DNA from: Allolobophora icterica
Lineage: Eukaryota > Annelida > Clitellata > Crassiclitellata > Lumbricidae
NCBI GenBank assembly: GCA_963556255.1
Contig: OY744611.1
Coordinates: 6,060,736 to 6,124,735, forward strand
Length of the DNA: 64,000 nucleotides
Reading direction: 5' to 3'
The notes below the pieces were generated by a model. That model ran no database searches. It saw nothing but the letters and a program-made list of their open reading frames with translations, and was not told the DNA's origin. The translations under genes and the position numbers were made by a program. This document shows, in pieces, positions 52,554 through 62,889 of this stretch (its first letter is position 1; every line of letters starts with the position of its first letter).

Positions 52554-53132
52554 TTAAGCTGTGTCGGAGTAAAACGTACGATAGGTCTGTTTTATTCGGC
52601 GACTCAAAATCGGGTCTTCACGTGTGCCTCGACGGTTGCTTCCAACAGCGAATCTGCTTCTATGGTCGGAAGTGGCGAGAGAAGTGTTGGACCGACTCTG
52701 CCTCTCCAGATCTGAAGAATGACCAGGGAGTTTATGTGCAGTTGTCATAGACTGAATGTGAGCGTAAGTGGACTCGGGATATATGCCAAGGACCAGTAGC
52801 CCACGATCATATATAGTGCATAGTGAATACAGATAATGGCACCACCTACTGACATAACAGCCCAATGATCAGAGCTGCAATCACCCTTTCGAGCGAAAAT
52901 TCTGGGGATCATGTAATGCAAAAGACGGCGGACCATTCTGAAGCTGAAGTCGGCAGTGACAGAAACCATTCTGCAGTAGAAGATCAAAGAGAACAGTTGC
53001 AGTCGTCGCTTTTGGAAGAGACGGAGAAAAGTTAATGAGCATTTGACTGCGCCCTATGGTACAAGGAATGAACAACTTCTTAAGCCATCCAGACGTTGTT
53101 TTTATAGTTTGACTGTTGACGCACGCTCTCAC
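52554..53132 (-). pseudogene. Possible decayed multi-spanning membrane protein
   Basis: Overlapping minus-strand frames read, from high to low coordinates, INFSPSLPKATTATVLFDLL (about 53,035-52,980), a hydrophobic stretch VGGAIICIHYALYMIVGYWS (about 52,850-52,790), and then in another frame a hydrophilic tail (ESTYAHIQSMTTAHKLPGHS, SRFAVGSNRRGTREDPILSR). The switch of frame at the end of the hydrophobic part suggests one broken gene with membrane spans and a basic tail. I do not recognise the family; a viral membrane glycoprotein is possible but unproven. Confidence 0.3.
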
Positions 53133-53445
53133 TGGCTGCTATACAACGTTGGCTGCTTTGCTGAACGAACACTCGTGTTGACTGCGTTACATTATAAAGC
53201 TAAAGCTGAACAGATAGTGACACCCTGAACACAGCCAGCGTTGTACGAAACATTTAAAATGTGGACATTATAACTTCTTATAAAAAGCAAAGGTGGATAT
53301 TATGGGGAGTGCTGGGTTACAGGGACGGGCTATTTAAGCATGTACTTCTCACTACTTCATCTGTTGGCCTGAATAAACTAGGTATCTACGTATCTTTACA
53401 ACAATATTTATACGCGTAACTAATTATTTTATTGCGTCTCTCTAA

Positions 53446-53682
53446 GCAACTCTAGTAGATGCAAGAGAGCGATTTGACACCACTTCACCTCTCTCTTGCC
53501 AATTGGAAGCCCTGCGAGTCGTACAGCGGCCACTCTACGAGTTGGCTTTCCACCGTATGTCGTATTTGCACCCACCGGATATGACAATTGAAGCCGCGAG
53601 TGCTAGTGAGCCTACTTCACACGACCGAAACGCACCATGGAGCCAAGTAGAACACAGTATTAGCCTATCGTTGTCGTACTGA
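53446..53682 (+). pseudogene. C-terminal part of an unknown coding-like frame
   Basis: A 78-codon open stretch between stops (LVDARERFDTTSPLSCQLEA, VVQRPLYELAFHRMSYLHPP) that overlaps the start of the kinase-like pseudogene by 46 bp in another frame. There is no ATG at the beginning. The compact overlap is typical of virus or organelle gene packing, not of animal nuclear genes. Function not recognised. Confidence 0.3.
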
Positions 53683-54048
53683 ATAGTGAGATCGATGCCG
53701 ACCAGTTATCCATAATAGGTGCTCTGGCAGAGGCGCTGAGCCGCTGGGACCGCAAGGTCTTTGTCGTTTCGGAGCCTGTGGACCGCTGGACGGAGGTAGG
53801 GCGTCTGGACACGGCGAGGAGGGCTTACCCCTTTCAAAACTTCACAAATACAACAAGAGTGCAAGAAGCCTTCAAAGCCATGGAAATTATGCCCGAAGCG
53901 GATTTGTCAATATGGAACGTAGTCCTCACAACGACCAACACGTATTAATAGAGCTATGGCACGAGATCATAGACTATTAGATGCGGTTGCGCGCTGCCAA
54001 TATCTGCAATGTTTTAAGCTGCAGCAGTTTCTAGGAATGCTGTAGCCT
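53637..54048 (+). pseudogene. Deoxynucleoside-kinase-like pseudogene, intronless
   Basis: An ATG in a good context (caccATGG) at 53,637, a TAG at codon 9, then 94 open codons. After a beta strand (PIVVVL) the P-loop position is present but lacks the glycines and lysine (NSEIDADQLS where GxxGxGKS/T is expected). The next blocks fit dNK/thymidine-kinase proteins: VFVVSEPVDRWTEVGRL (the EPVxxW motif), ARRAYPFQNFTNTTRVQEAF (the PFQ substrate block), then WNVVLTTTNTY. A +1 shift at the TAA leads into NRAMARDHRLLDAVARCQYL. The copy is clearly dead. It may be a processed cellular copy or come from a large DNA virus; the overlap with another frame favours the latter slightly. Confidence 0.5.
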
Positions 54049-54526
54049 CTGTTTGATCGCGAAACAGAGATAGAGGACAAATCCGCGGATAGTGACTTCC
54101 GGGTGGGCTCCACGCAGAGTGGATTGGCTACTACTGTCACAGCTTTCGTCATGGGCAAGTGATAGGCGGTTAAATAAGCACTGTAGCTAGCCAATTACTT
54201 ATATGGCGGCGAGGATAAGGGCACTGCTGAAGCTGGCGCCGCGTTTTCATCGCAACTTCAGCTACAGTTCAAAGAGATGGAGACTTCAAAGCGGCGAGCT
54301 GCTTGATGAATGCGCACGAGCTTTCACGCGACCGCGCTTGATCAATTCGTGTTTGTCGCAGCAATGGCAGTAGCAGTCGCTTCAACAATGGCAGTGGTAC
54401 TTCTTGACTTCGCTGAGGATCCTCTCGTAGTCCTCATCGGTGATCATGTATCTTCGCTGCCTAAAAACTTACCCGTTTATGTACATTCACACTAAGACCG
54501 CTTCTCTATAGCCCTGCTGAAAGAAA

Positions 54527-54735
54527 TTGCTTTAATGGCAACCAGTTTGTCCAAATGACCGGAATCCGGATCTATGCGTTCCTCTAGAAATTCTCTGTGC
54601 TGCTCAATCACATTTTTAGGATCGTCTTTAGAAGTTTGGCTTGGTTCTTTCGTAATTTCTGTTTCATCTACTGACTGAACTTGTGTTCTGCGTGAAACCC
54701 ATACATTTGTATTATAATAATTGTAAGTGTTTTCA
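54527..54735 (-). pseudogene. Duplicated 5' half of the CARD exon
   Basis: Nearly identical to 51,826-52,016: SKDDPKNVIEQHREFLEERI, DPDSGHLDKLVA, and the upstream acceptor region (tttcacgcag). The second half of the CARD is absent; the frame runs into unrelated sequence after LDKLVAIKAIS. It is a partial segmental duplication about 2.7 kb from its source. Confidence 0.85.
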
Positions 54736-54739
54736 GCCG

Positions 54740-55005
54740 AGACAAGGAAGTCTTCGTGCTTCGCCACTTTGGCCGAAAACTTTGGCTTATGGCAACGTAT
54801 GCGACATCATTAAATCCCGTCAGCATGGTGAAGCCCTCAAGTACCACGCCGGACGAAACAACCTCGCAGGACGCGTGCGTTAGGTATAAAGACATGATTG
54901 CTAGAATACTTCAAGCAGCATGGTAACGTTCATCTCGTTCGCCAGAACGGCTTCAACGCCTCTCCTTTTAGCCTCAACTCGTAAATCCGTTTGGCCCGCG
55001 ATGCA
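54740..55005. other. Coding-like patch, unassigned
   Basis: More GC-balanced than its surroundings. Plus-strand AYGNVCDIIKSRQHGEALKY and minus-strand LRVEAKRRGVEAVLANEMNV TMLLEVF stretches look protein-like but match nothing I know. It may belong with the 52.5-54.1 kb patches. Confidence 0.25.
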
Positions 55006-55007
55006 TA

Positions 55008-56694
55008 TTAGGGTGGAGTGAAAATGGCAAAATCAAATTTCAAGCAAACGTTTTCTAATAGTGATAGAAAGTTGCCAGCATGTTAGTGTAAACAGTGCCA
55101 AAATATTTTTGATTTTGCCTTGCGTCTTCTGCCCTCTACCGACGGCAAAATATTTACCATATCAAATCCTTTGAATAACGTCAATGTATTGCATTATTTT
55201 TTCTTTTTCTTGAACTGACTGTCGTCGAACGGTTACAATTCATGAAATACACGTTCAAATCAGTTGCGGTGTGCTACAGGATTATGGAATTGCAACCAGA
55301 GGTATTGTGGTCTATAAAGTGGGGAAGGTACCAATTTCTTATATAAACGAAGCAAGGCGTTTACTGCGATCTCTAAGAAGGCACAATAATAAAATATTGA
55401 TTGGCATTGTTCAAAAAGTGGGGATTCGGGTACCCTTCGTACCCTCCACAAATTATGCCTATGATTGTAACGCCTAATGAATGCAGCGACATTACTGAAC
55501 GGGAGAAAATTAGGAGAGAACAAAAGAAGTACCGAAGCTCTGTTCAAGCAGGATGCGCCAGTATACGACTGTGAGTGTTGAGGGGTTTTTCCAGAGACTA
55601 GTCCAAACGAGGTCCGAGTCCGGTTTCCACGGTGGGGGGAGATCAAGAGAGGAGGCAAAGCAGCTGTGAAGGAGGCTGTCGTTAGGGCAAGAAGAATCTG
55701 AAGGCAGAGGATCAGATGAGTCAGAGTATAGGAGTACTTGAAAAGGCGAGATTATTTCAATTTGGAGTGGAAAGCCCGGATATAGATAGAGGAACATGAG
55801 AAGAAGGATGGAGGACGGATTGGAATGATGATGGAGGAACCGAGAATCTGCGGAATTCAAGGGGGAGATCGTTTCAGAGGCGTGGTGCTCTGTTGGATAT
55901 GGCTCGGTTGGAGAACTTGAGGTGAGTAGCCATCGGGGATCGAGAAAGACTGAGGTAGGAGGAGGATTGGGTGAAGTGGGTTTCCTGGATGGTGGAGAGA
56001 TCACGGAGGTACTTGGGCTGGGAATATTGCATTGAGTTGTAGGTTAGTGATAGGACTTTGAAATGCATTCGCTAGTTTAGTCAATGGATTGGTTTGAGGT
56101 TGGGAGTAATATGATGATGTTTGGGCGTTCTCGTGACAGCCCTGGCTAGTAAGTTTTGGATAAGTTGCAGACGCTTGATTTGGGTGGATTCAAGGTTGAG
56201 AAAGAGGGAATTGCTGTAATCAAGCTTTGAATGAACAATAGAGGTAACCATTGTACAGGCAGTTTTAAGGTCGATCTTGGGCCGGATGCCGCGAAGGTCA
56301 CGAATGTGCATGAAGCTGGAGCGCGAGAGGTTGGAGATGTGGTTAGAGGAGAGGTGTGGATCACAAGTAATACCAAGATTGCGGACGGGGGAGTTCGAGG
56401 TAAAGGTTAAGAAACGATGAGTAATTCGATAGGTGTACGGAAGAGTTAGGACTTTCCTTGATATGATCAGGAATGCTTAGGATGATGAATTCATTTTTGG
56501 AAGGGTTAAGGCAGAAGAGATTGGACGACATCTACTGTGACTATAGGTCAACCACGTGTAAATATTGCGTCGACGGTAGAGAGCAGAAAATATCATTTGA
56601 ATTTAAAATATTTGGTGTGTTTCTTATTCTACCCAAGTTGTATATTTCGCCCACTATTAGAAGTCATATACTTAAAAAATTCACTCCACCCTAA
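55008..56694. mobile_element. TIR element (TTAGGGTGGAGTGAA) hosting a LINE insertion
   Basis: TTAGGGTGGAGTGAA at 55,008-55,022 is matched perfectly in inverse orientation at 56,680-56,694 (15/15). The core AGGGTGG is shared with the 43.7 kb element. A minus-strand LINE occupies about 55,510-56,470. No target duplication could be fixed. Confidence 0.7.
55510..56470 (-). mobile_element. LINE fragment, RT C-terminus (second subfamily)
   Basis: Leftward pieces: MHIRDLRGIRPKIDLKTACT, MVTSIVHSKLDYSNSLFLNL, IKRLQLIQNLLARAVTRTPK, then FKVLSLTYNSMQYSQPKYLR and the KPDSDLVWTSLWKNP-like 3' region. Frameshifts separate them. It is the same subfamily as 34.5-35.0 kb. Confidence 0.75.
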
Positions 56695-56696
56695 TG

Positions 56697-57965
56697 TATA
56701 GGGCCTATAATTTCCTTTCACAGTCAGGTCTCTCATGGGATCGCTCCATTGGCATATGCACGGACGGAGCAGCATCAATGACCGGTAAGCACTCCGTTCA
56801 GTCCGATGTTGTGGCGCTTGTGAAGAAAGAAGCACCCAACATCACAGCGACATATTGTATCATTCATCGGGAATCACTGGCAGCGAAGAATCGGGACAAT
56901 CGTTGTCTGAAGTATTGTCTTAGTGTATCAAAGTGGTAAACTTAATTAAAACCAGACCACTGTACGCTCGTATCTTTGCAAATCTTTGTGAAGAGCTGGA
57001 GGCTCAGCATTCGAACCTTTTTTTCATACAGAAATACGATGGCTTTCTCGAGGCAGAATAATACAGCATGTATTTGAACTTTAAGTAGAACTATTGATAT
57101 TGCTGACGGAATATAATGATAACCTTGTTTCACTCATGGTTGATGAAATTTGGCTTGGCAAACTTGCCTATTTGGCAGATAATATTCAACATGCTTCATG
57201 AACTGTGTGAGGATTTTTCCGTTTCTTCACCGAACTACAATAACGAGTCTTTGCCGCTTTCGAAGTTTTAATTCAACGAAAATAAACTTGACTATAATTT
57301 ACATCAAACGAAAAGGAAACCAAATGTCAATCCACTTTCCGCCATAAGCTGCGGTTTGCAACGTTTATTTAACGACGCCGTCATATCGAAGATGACTGAC
57401 GTCAATCTATAAGCTGCACAAGTTATCTACTTTATATAGGCCTACACTCAGTCCGTCGAGAGGTAAACAACGGCCTTCGTGCTCTGTCTGTTGAAATCTG
57501 AGCCTCCAACTCCCTAACTCTATGAAAGGTAAACATCGGCTACTCCAACAGCTTCATTTTCTTACCACGTGACTCACACATCCGCACCTTCGGAGGACCC
57601 CGTGTTTGTCCAGCGATTGGTCGCAGCAAAATATAATCGCCCTATGTGGCGCGCACACTCTTAAGCGCCTAATTATTGCGGGTGCAAAATAATGGTCTAA
57701 CCAATAATTCAGGGTCCAATAACTATTACTTATAATAGCAATTTGTCACAAACTCAACGTGTCACTTCATGGAAGAGATTCAAACATCTTAAGAAGTCAC
57801 AACAAGATAACTGCATTCAGGAAGACGCTCAATGTGTGGAAAACGAGAATTAAGAAGATTTTGGACATATTTCCAACCTTGGATGATTACATCAGCAACA
57901 ATTCGTTAGTCAACGCCGATCTGAAAATTTGCGATAATCTGATAACATTTGGAATCACTGCCTGA
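56697..57965 (+). pseudogene. hAT transposase pseudogene (ZBED5/FAM200-like), interrupted
   Basis: Plus-strand pieces are LSWDRSIGICTDGAASMTGK, VALVKKEAPNITATYCIIHR and ESLAAK (56,730-56,890), VDEIWLGKLAYLADNIQHA (57,135-57,195) and, after an unrelated insertion at about 57,240-57,750, LHGRDSNILRSHNKITAFRK, TLNVWKTRIKKILDIFPTLD (57,762-57,890). The DGAxSMTGxxSG..xxHREALA and W..KLAYLADIF..LN blocks are those of the large hAT transposase class domesticated in vertebrates as ZBED5/GTF2IRD2-type genes. Stops and gaps make it non-functional. Confidence 0.8.
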
Positions 57966-58224
57966 CCATTTTGATAAATACTTCTTCAATTATAATATTG
58001 AGAATTTTGATTGGATCCTTTTGATGTTGGAATGACTTGTCTCGCTGGACGCGAACAGGAGGAGCAATTAGCATGACTGTCATGTGATCAAAGTTTACAA
58101 ATTCAGTTTAAACAGCAACCACTTTCGTCTTTTTGGCTGAGCATGGCTTCTGAATATATACTGTTGTCCCGCAAGGCAGTCAACATTTTGTTACCTTTTG
58201 CGACAAGATATTTGTGTGAAATAC

Positions 58225-58420
58225 CGTTTGAATGGCAGAAAGACGGACTTTCGGAAGGCCTACCAGTAAAGGTTCGAATTGCAATAATTCGGCAACAGAT
58301 AAATGCGTGGATAATGCATAGCTCGCAGTCTCCTCAAGTGGTAGTAGCAAGTTCGAGTAGGTAAGGAGAGGTGAGTAGCAAAGGTTTTAAGGTGACTGTC
58401 TAAGGTGACTCCGAGGTGGT
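58225..58420 (-). mobile_element. L2/CR1-type LINE fragment
   Basis: Matches the 41.6-41.8 kb LINE (gcagaaagacggactttcgg aaggcctaccagtaaa..caacagataaatgcgtggat). Confidence 0.6.
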
Positions 58421-58429
58421 CCTGTGTGT

Positions 58430-58905
58430 TCTATGGTTCCTCCAGGTCCCTAATAGGCCCCGGCCCTTTATGGACTACTCCAGGGCTCTGTCTTGGATCC
58501 TCCTTTATCTCTTTTACAAATTTGACCTTGCTCGGCTTCTTGCCTCATGCTGCACTGGCCCAGCTGTATGCTGACGATGTCCAGGCATACTTGCATTGCC
58601 TTGTCTCGGATGATGCACCGCCTTCTCGGGCACTGAGCTCTTTCATGGGCGCCCCGGAGGCCTGCAAGTCTTCCAATCGGTTGCAACGTAACCCCTCTAA
58701 AACCCAACTTATTTCACTGGGCACTCGTCGGCATTTGACCAGGTTGGAGTCGGCTGCCCTTGTTGCCGCTTTACCTCACTTAACTTTTTCACGTTCGTCC
58801 ATGACCTTGGTCTCATCCAGTACCGAGTGGTCAACCTCCTCAGTCATGATTGCTTCTATGACCGATCCTAAGTCCCTCGTCGATTGCATAGAAGACACAA
58901 TGTAC
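58430..58905 (+). mobile_element. LINE RT fragment, plus strand
   Basis: Broken frames read LGPPLYLF-like then LLASCCTGPAVC, LYADDVQAYLHCLVSDDAPP and NRLQRNPSKTQLISLGTRRH. The YADD catalytic motif and the NPxKTQLI block identify an RT of the L2/CR1 group. It is related to, but not continuous with, the 60.5-61.3 kb fragment. Confidence 0.75.
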
Positions 58906-59524
58906 AAATGTCCTTCGAGCTACTGTTGAGGAGAGAATGTCTGTGGAGGAGAGGAAGTTAACTTTGACGTATAACCTCTACGTTGTTGACGGTGGATGAC
59001 ATTCCAATGATTAGTGTTGATGCGTAATTGCCTCGCTGGCTGTGCATCATCTTATCTCAGGGAATTGTCTCGCGGTCTCATCCATTCCTGGCCGTCGATC
59101 ACTTCGTTCTGCTACACGACGTTACCTGATTGCAATGACCTTAACGGATAGCAATGACTTTTAATGTTGCATCCCTCCGTAAATGCAAAATGTATTTAAG
59201 ACAAAGTATAAGTGAATAGTGCTAACCAGTTGCACATTATGAGTCTATTCATTTATTTAACCATTTATTTATTTCAAGGTAGCCATAATTGGACTTCTTT
59301 CTTTTGAGTCAGAGGAGCAATGAGAAATAAACAAACAAAAAATTGATAACAATGGTAATATTCATATATAGCCTGGATTTAAAATGTTTCCGATCGTTGG
59401 AATTTCCATGAATGTGGAAAAAATTACCACCAAGGACAAACGTTACTTTTTATGATGAAAGTTTGCCTGACTCTATTTTCGTAATTTTATTAACATTACC
59501 GATTCATATTATGAAAACCATAAA

Positions 59525-59700
59525 AGGTGCTTGATAGTGCAGTGGTTAGCGTGCTGGATTGTCAAACGAGAGGCTGGGGTGTAAATGCCCGCCAGGGTGG
59601 AAATTTCGCTCAAGATTTCTGCTCCATCGGCCCCTAGCACACTGTAGGTGGGAAGATGAGACGGAGAGGAGAACTGGCCTCCCGTCTTCATATGCTGATG
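59525..59700 (+). mobile_element. Probable tRNA-derived SINE
   Basis: A pol III A-box-like tagtgcagtggtta and a degenerate B-box-like ggggtgtaaatgccc lie 40 bp apart (about 59,535-59,590), followed by a non-tRNA body. It is more decayed than the 42.5 kb SINE. Confidence 0.45.
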
Positions 59701-59764
59701 CAACGAAAATGAAGTCGCTAACATTTTATACCCATGGTTGCCACAGGGCTAGTTTGAGGGACTG

Positions 59765-60480
59765 GAAAAGGTAAGACTTGATGTCACAGGTAAAAATTAG
59801 CTAAACAGATTAGAGAAAGGTTGATAACATGTCAGACGATCCTGATACATTTCACGCAAAAATACTCTGCATAGCCTATATATGACGAAATACATCGGTT
59901 TTGAACGCCTAATCCATAAAAACAGCCTAAATTATAAACAAACTTGCTAACTAAGATAAAATTTCATAAAATCATTTTGTAATCGTATTTTGACAAATCT
60001 ATTCTATTCTAACTTACAGCTTTTCTTTTCATATTAAAGCGCTTCTTTTTATGTTTGATAGGACAGCCCTCTAAACCAAACACCCCACACATATAGGTCA
60101 CGGGTTCTCCAAACTCTATGCAAAAGTACACAACAAAAATCATGAACGACTTCAATAAATTTCAATAAATTGGACACATTCTTATAAAGATTCGCATTTG
60201 TGTCGCTAGTATTTGATCGATAACTGACGACGAAAGCCAATGCAGTAGGCCTAAACCTAGCGTGTAGGCCTACATTTATATATGAATCTAATAAATGAAA
60301 TGACTAACTAACTAACTGACGTGATCCATATGATTGTCTAGTTTTTGATCAATTAGTCTGTAATGCCAATTTGTACGTTAATTTTTGTGTTCTCGGAATT
60401 CGGAAGTGGCCTAATCTGCATATGTTTCTAATAAAGAAACATATGCAGAATATCTATTGCATATTGCAATTCTTATCTCT
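59765..60480. other. No gene seen
   Basis: About 700 bp of AT-rich DNA without a supported feature. Confidence 0.5.
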
Positions 60481-60484
60481 TCTG

Positions 60485-60735
60485 GAGCTTTTTCGTGTCT
60501 CATCTGCGTTTGACATGGTTGACCATGAGATCCTGGTTCAGCGCCTGGAACTGTCATGTGGCCTTTCTGGTGTTCCTCTTCTTTGGTTTAAATCATACCT
60601 CTCCAACCGCTCACAGTTGGTTGTCCTCGGTGAAACCAGGACTCAGTGGACAGAGGTCGAATTTAGTGTTCCCCAGGGATCGATGCTCGGTCCCATCCTA
60701 TACTTTTTCTACACTGCTGATATCCGTCTCTATTA

Positions 60736-60798
<63 letters not shown>

Positions 60799-61290
60799 CT
60801 TCGTTTAATATCTTCAAACTGACAATTACGCAGTATGATTACAAATCAGTATGAACGGATGATCACAAGTTATTACAGGAGTCGAATTTAACCGTACACG
60901 GCAGCCATGCAAGGCGCCCATCACGTCCTACATCTCATTTTATCAAACGCGCCATCTCGCGAATGAAAGGCTGAGTGGACCTAAATTTTGGAAGGTTGCG
61001 GGAAGCGATCCCGCTACCGCTTGCTCTTCACGCCAGTGATGTTACCACTACTCCATGGGCAAATGGCCATCTATATGCATATGATGCTCAGGCTTTTGTA
61101 CATGGTCCGTCAACTGATCAACTCTCTCTTGTTTGCTCCATTGACCATCTTGCCTCTGAAATACACTACTGGATGTCGACTAACCGTCTCTGTCTAAACA
61201 CTGCTAAGACTCAATTGATCTGGTTTGGGACTAGACCGCAGCTTGCTATACTCGATTTTCCATTGCTGACTTTGTTTCTTATACAGAGTG
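60485..61290 (+). mobile_element. L2/CR1-type LINE RT, split by a (TAA)n-containing insertion
   Basis: The left part reads SSAFDMVDHEILVQRLELSC, VPLLWFKSYLSNRSQLVVLG and FSVPQGSMLGPILYFFYTAD (60,492-60,733). The right part continues as GHLYAYDAQAFVHGPSTDQL and WMSTNRLCLNTAKTQLIWFG (61,060-61,240). The intervening 60,735-61,050 begins with a TAA array. Confidence 0.8.
60732..60798. repeat. (TAA)n microsatellite
   Basis: About 20 TAA units, at the left edge of the segment that splits the LINE RT. Confidence 0.95.
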
Positions 61291-61299
61291 CATGCATAT

Positions 61300-62150
61300 A
61301 ATTCCGCAGATGATTTCAATGTATATGTAAATTTTAGATGCTTACCTTAATCCAAAACAAGTGAATAATCCCGCACGAAGTATATCTGCCCTGCAATAGA
61401 CTTAATATCCGGATGCTCTGCGCTTTCGCTTTGCGCTCTATTTTTAGTCAATCGTACACGTAACCTAGCAGTCTAGCGTAGAAATTTTACACTGGGCTTC
61501 CATAAGGTTCAGCATAATTATAGTTCGGGTCATCGCAGTGTTTGCACACGACCCTCTCTTGCACACGGCTCTCTGTTGCAGGATGCGCCCGCTGCTAACG
61601 GCATAATTTGCCTACAGCCCAGTTTGGACGATTTTTTCAAATAATAGAGCACAGACATTGGACTCCCGCTCGTTATAATATGGTATGTATAACGTAAACA
61701 TCGACAGTAGGCCTACTGGAAGCTGAATATAATCGCTAGTGCAGTCACTCTAACATTCGCTCTTGAAAGTAGCAAATGTAAATGTAAATGTACGCGATTT
61801 TCTATAGCGACCGTATATGGCCTCGACCCTGCTCATAGTCTTTGAAAAATCAGAGAATAACGTGGACAGAACAATGATAAATGAGCCTATCATATGTCTG
61901 GTGGAAAGCGCAGTCAGTGTTGCTTGTAAATATAGTGTATAGTCAGTTAATGTGCATAAAAGCAAAGCAATCCCCAGACTGAGAAAACTGTGTTGCAGTA
62001 TAAATGTTGCACCAGATTGAATATACAAGCCAGCATCTCTACTTATCACCACACATGCTTTCAATTTCAAATTAAAGTTCCATACCTTCAATAATTCCTC
62101 CTCTAATCCATCGAACCTTCGCCTTCAAAGCTTTCTTGCCCTCAACGAAA
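61300..62150. other. No gene seen
   Basis: A minus-strand 113-codon open frame (61,750-62,091) shows no known motif. Nothing else is supported. Confidence 0.45.
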
Positions 62151-62154
62151 CCTG

Positions 62155-62340
62155 CCTTAGCAGCTTCTCTGCCTCCTCTCCTTTGTTTCTCTGGCAATAG
62201 AGATCTTCACTTGTCGTCTTAGCAGCTCCTCTGCCTCCTCTCTCTTTGACCTCTCTGGCAACAGAGATCTTCACTCGTCATCTTTGAGACGACTCAGCTC
62301 TCGAGAGAATAAGCTGGTGCCCTACTCTTAGCTTCAGAGT
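62155..62340 (+). repeat. LINE 3' end with a tandem duplication of about 70 bp
   Basis: cttagcagct(t/c)ctctgcctcc..ctctggcaa(t/c)agagatcttcact occurs twice (about 62,156 and 62,218), then aataagctggtgccctac, which resembles the 3' end at 34,990-35,010. Confidence 0.6.
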
Positions 62341-62634
62341 AGAGCTTAAGCAATTTGATATTTACTATTACAATTATGATCTAATATAATTCCTTCTATA
62401 GCGCTGTTATAATAATGCATAAGGCATTGAAATCATTGGTCTCTTCAAGTGAAACCGGAGTCAAATTCACAGTCCACAAGAGAAACCAGTTCGAGATCTT
62501 AGAAGTAGGAGAAACCAGAATTTCTGCTACGGGTGGTAAACAAAACATAACATAACAAGGTGTTTCAAGTGGTTCAGAAGACGTGTAGTCTCTGTGTTAG
62601 AACCACTGCAAATGAACCTGGAACTCTTATTAGC

Positions 62635-62838
62635 CTAATTTCCTAGCTTCTTCTTAAAAGCTGTGCTAGTGTCCACTGAGACAGTACTATCATCCAAACC
62701 ATTCCACAGGTCTACAACTTTTGCACTCAAGACTTTCTGCCCTAATGTTCGTTTCGGCTTCGTAAATAATATTTCCGAGCAGGCCCGGGTTAAGCCCTCG
62801 AGGGACCGCCAAATTCTCCGGGGGCCTTTAATCCCCAA
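62635..62838 (-). mobile_element. CR1-type LINE RT C-terminus
   Basis: Leftward reading: GLTRACSEILFTKPKRTLGQ then KVLSAKVVDLWNGLDDSTVS and VDTSTAFKKKLG. The FFxxRVVxxWNxLP..VVxAxSxxxFKxxLD pattern is the end of CR1-like RTs. There is no upstream RT nearby. Confidence 0.6.
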
Positions 62839-62889
62839 CCCTTACCTCGCCATATACCCCATCTTCCTTTCGAAAATGTCAATGCTTGT

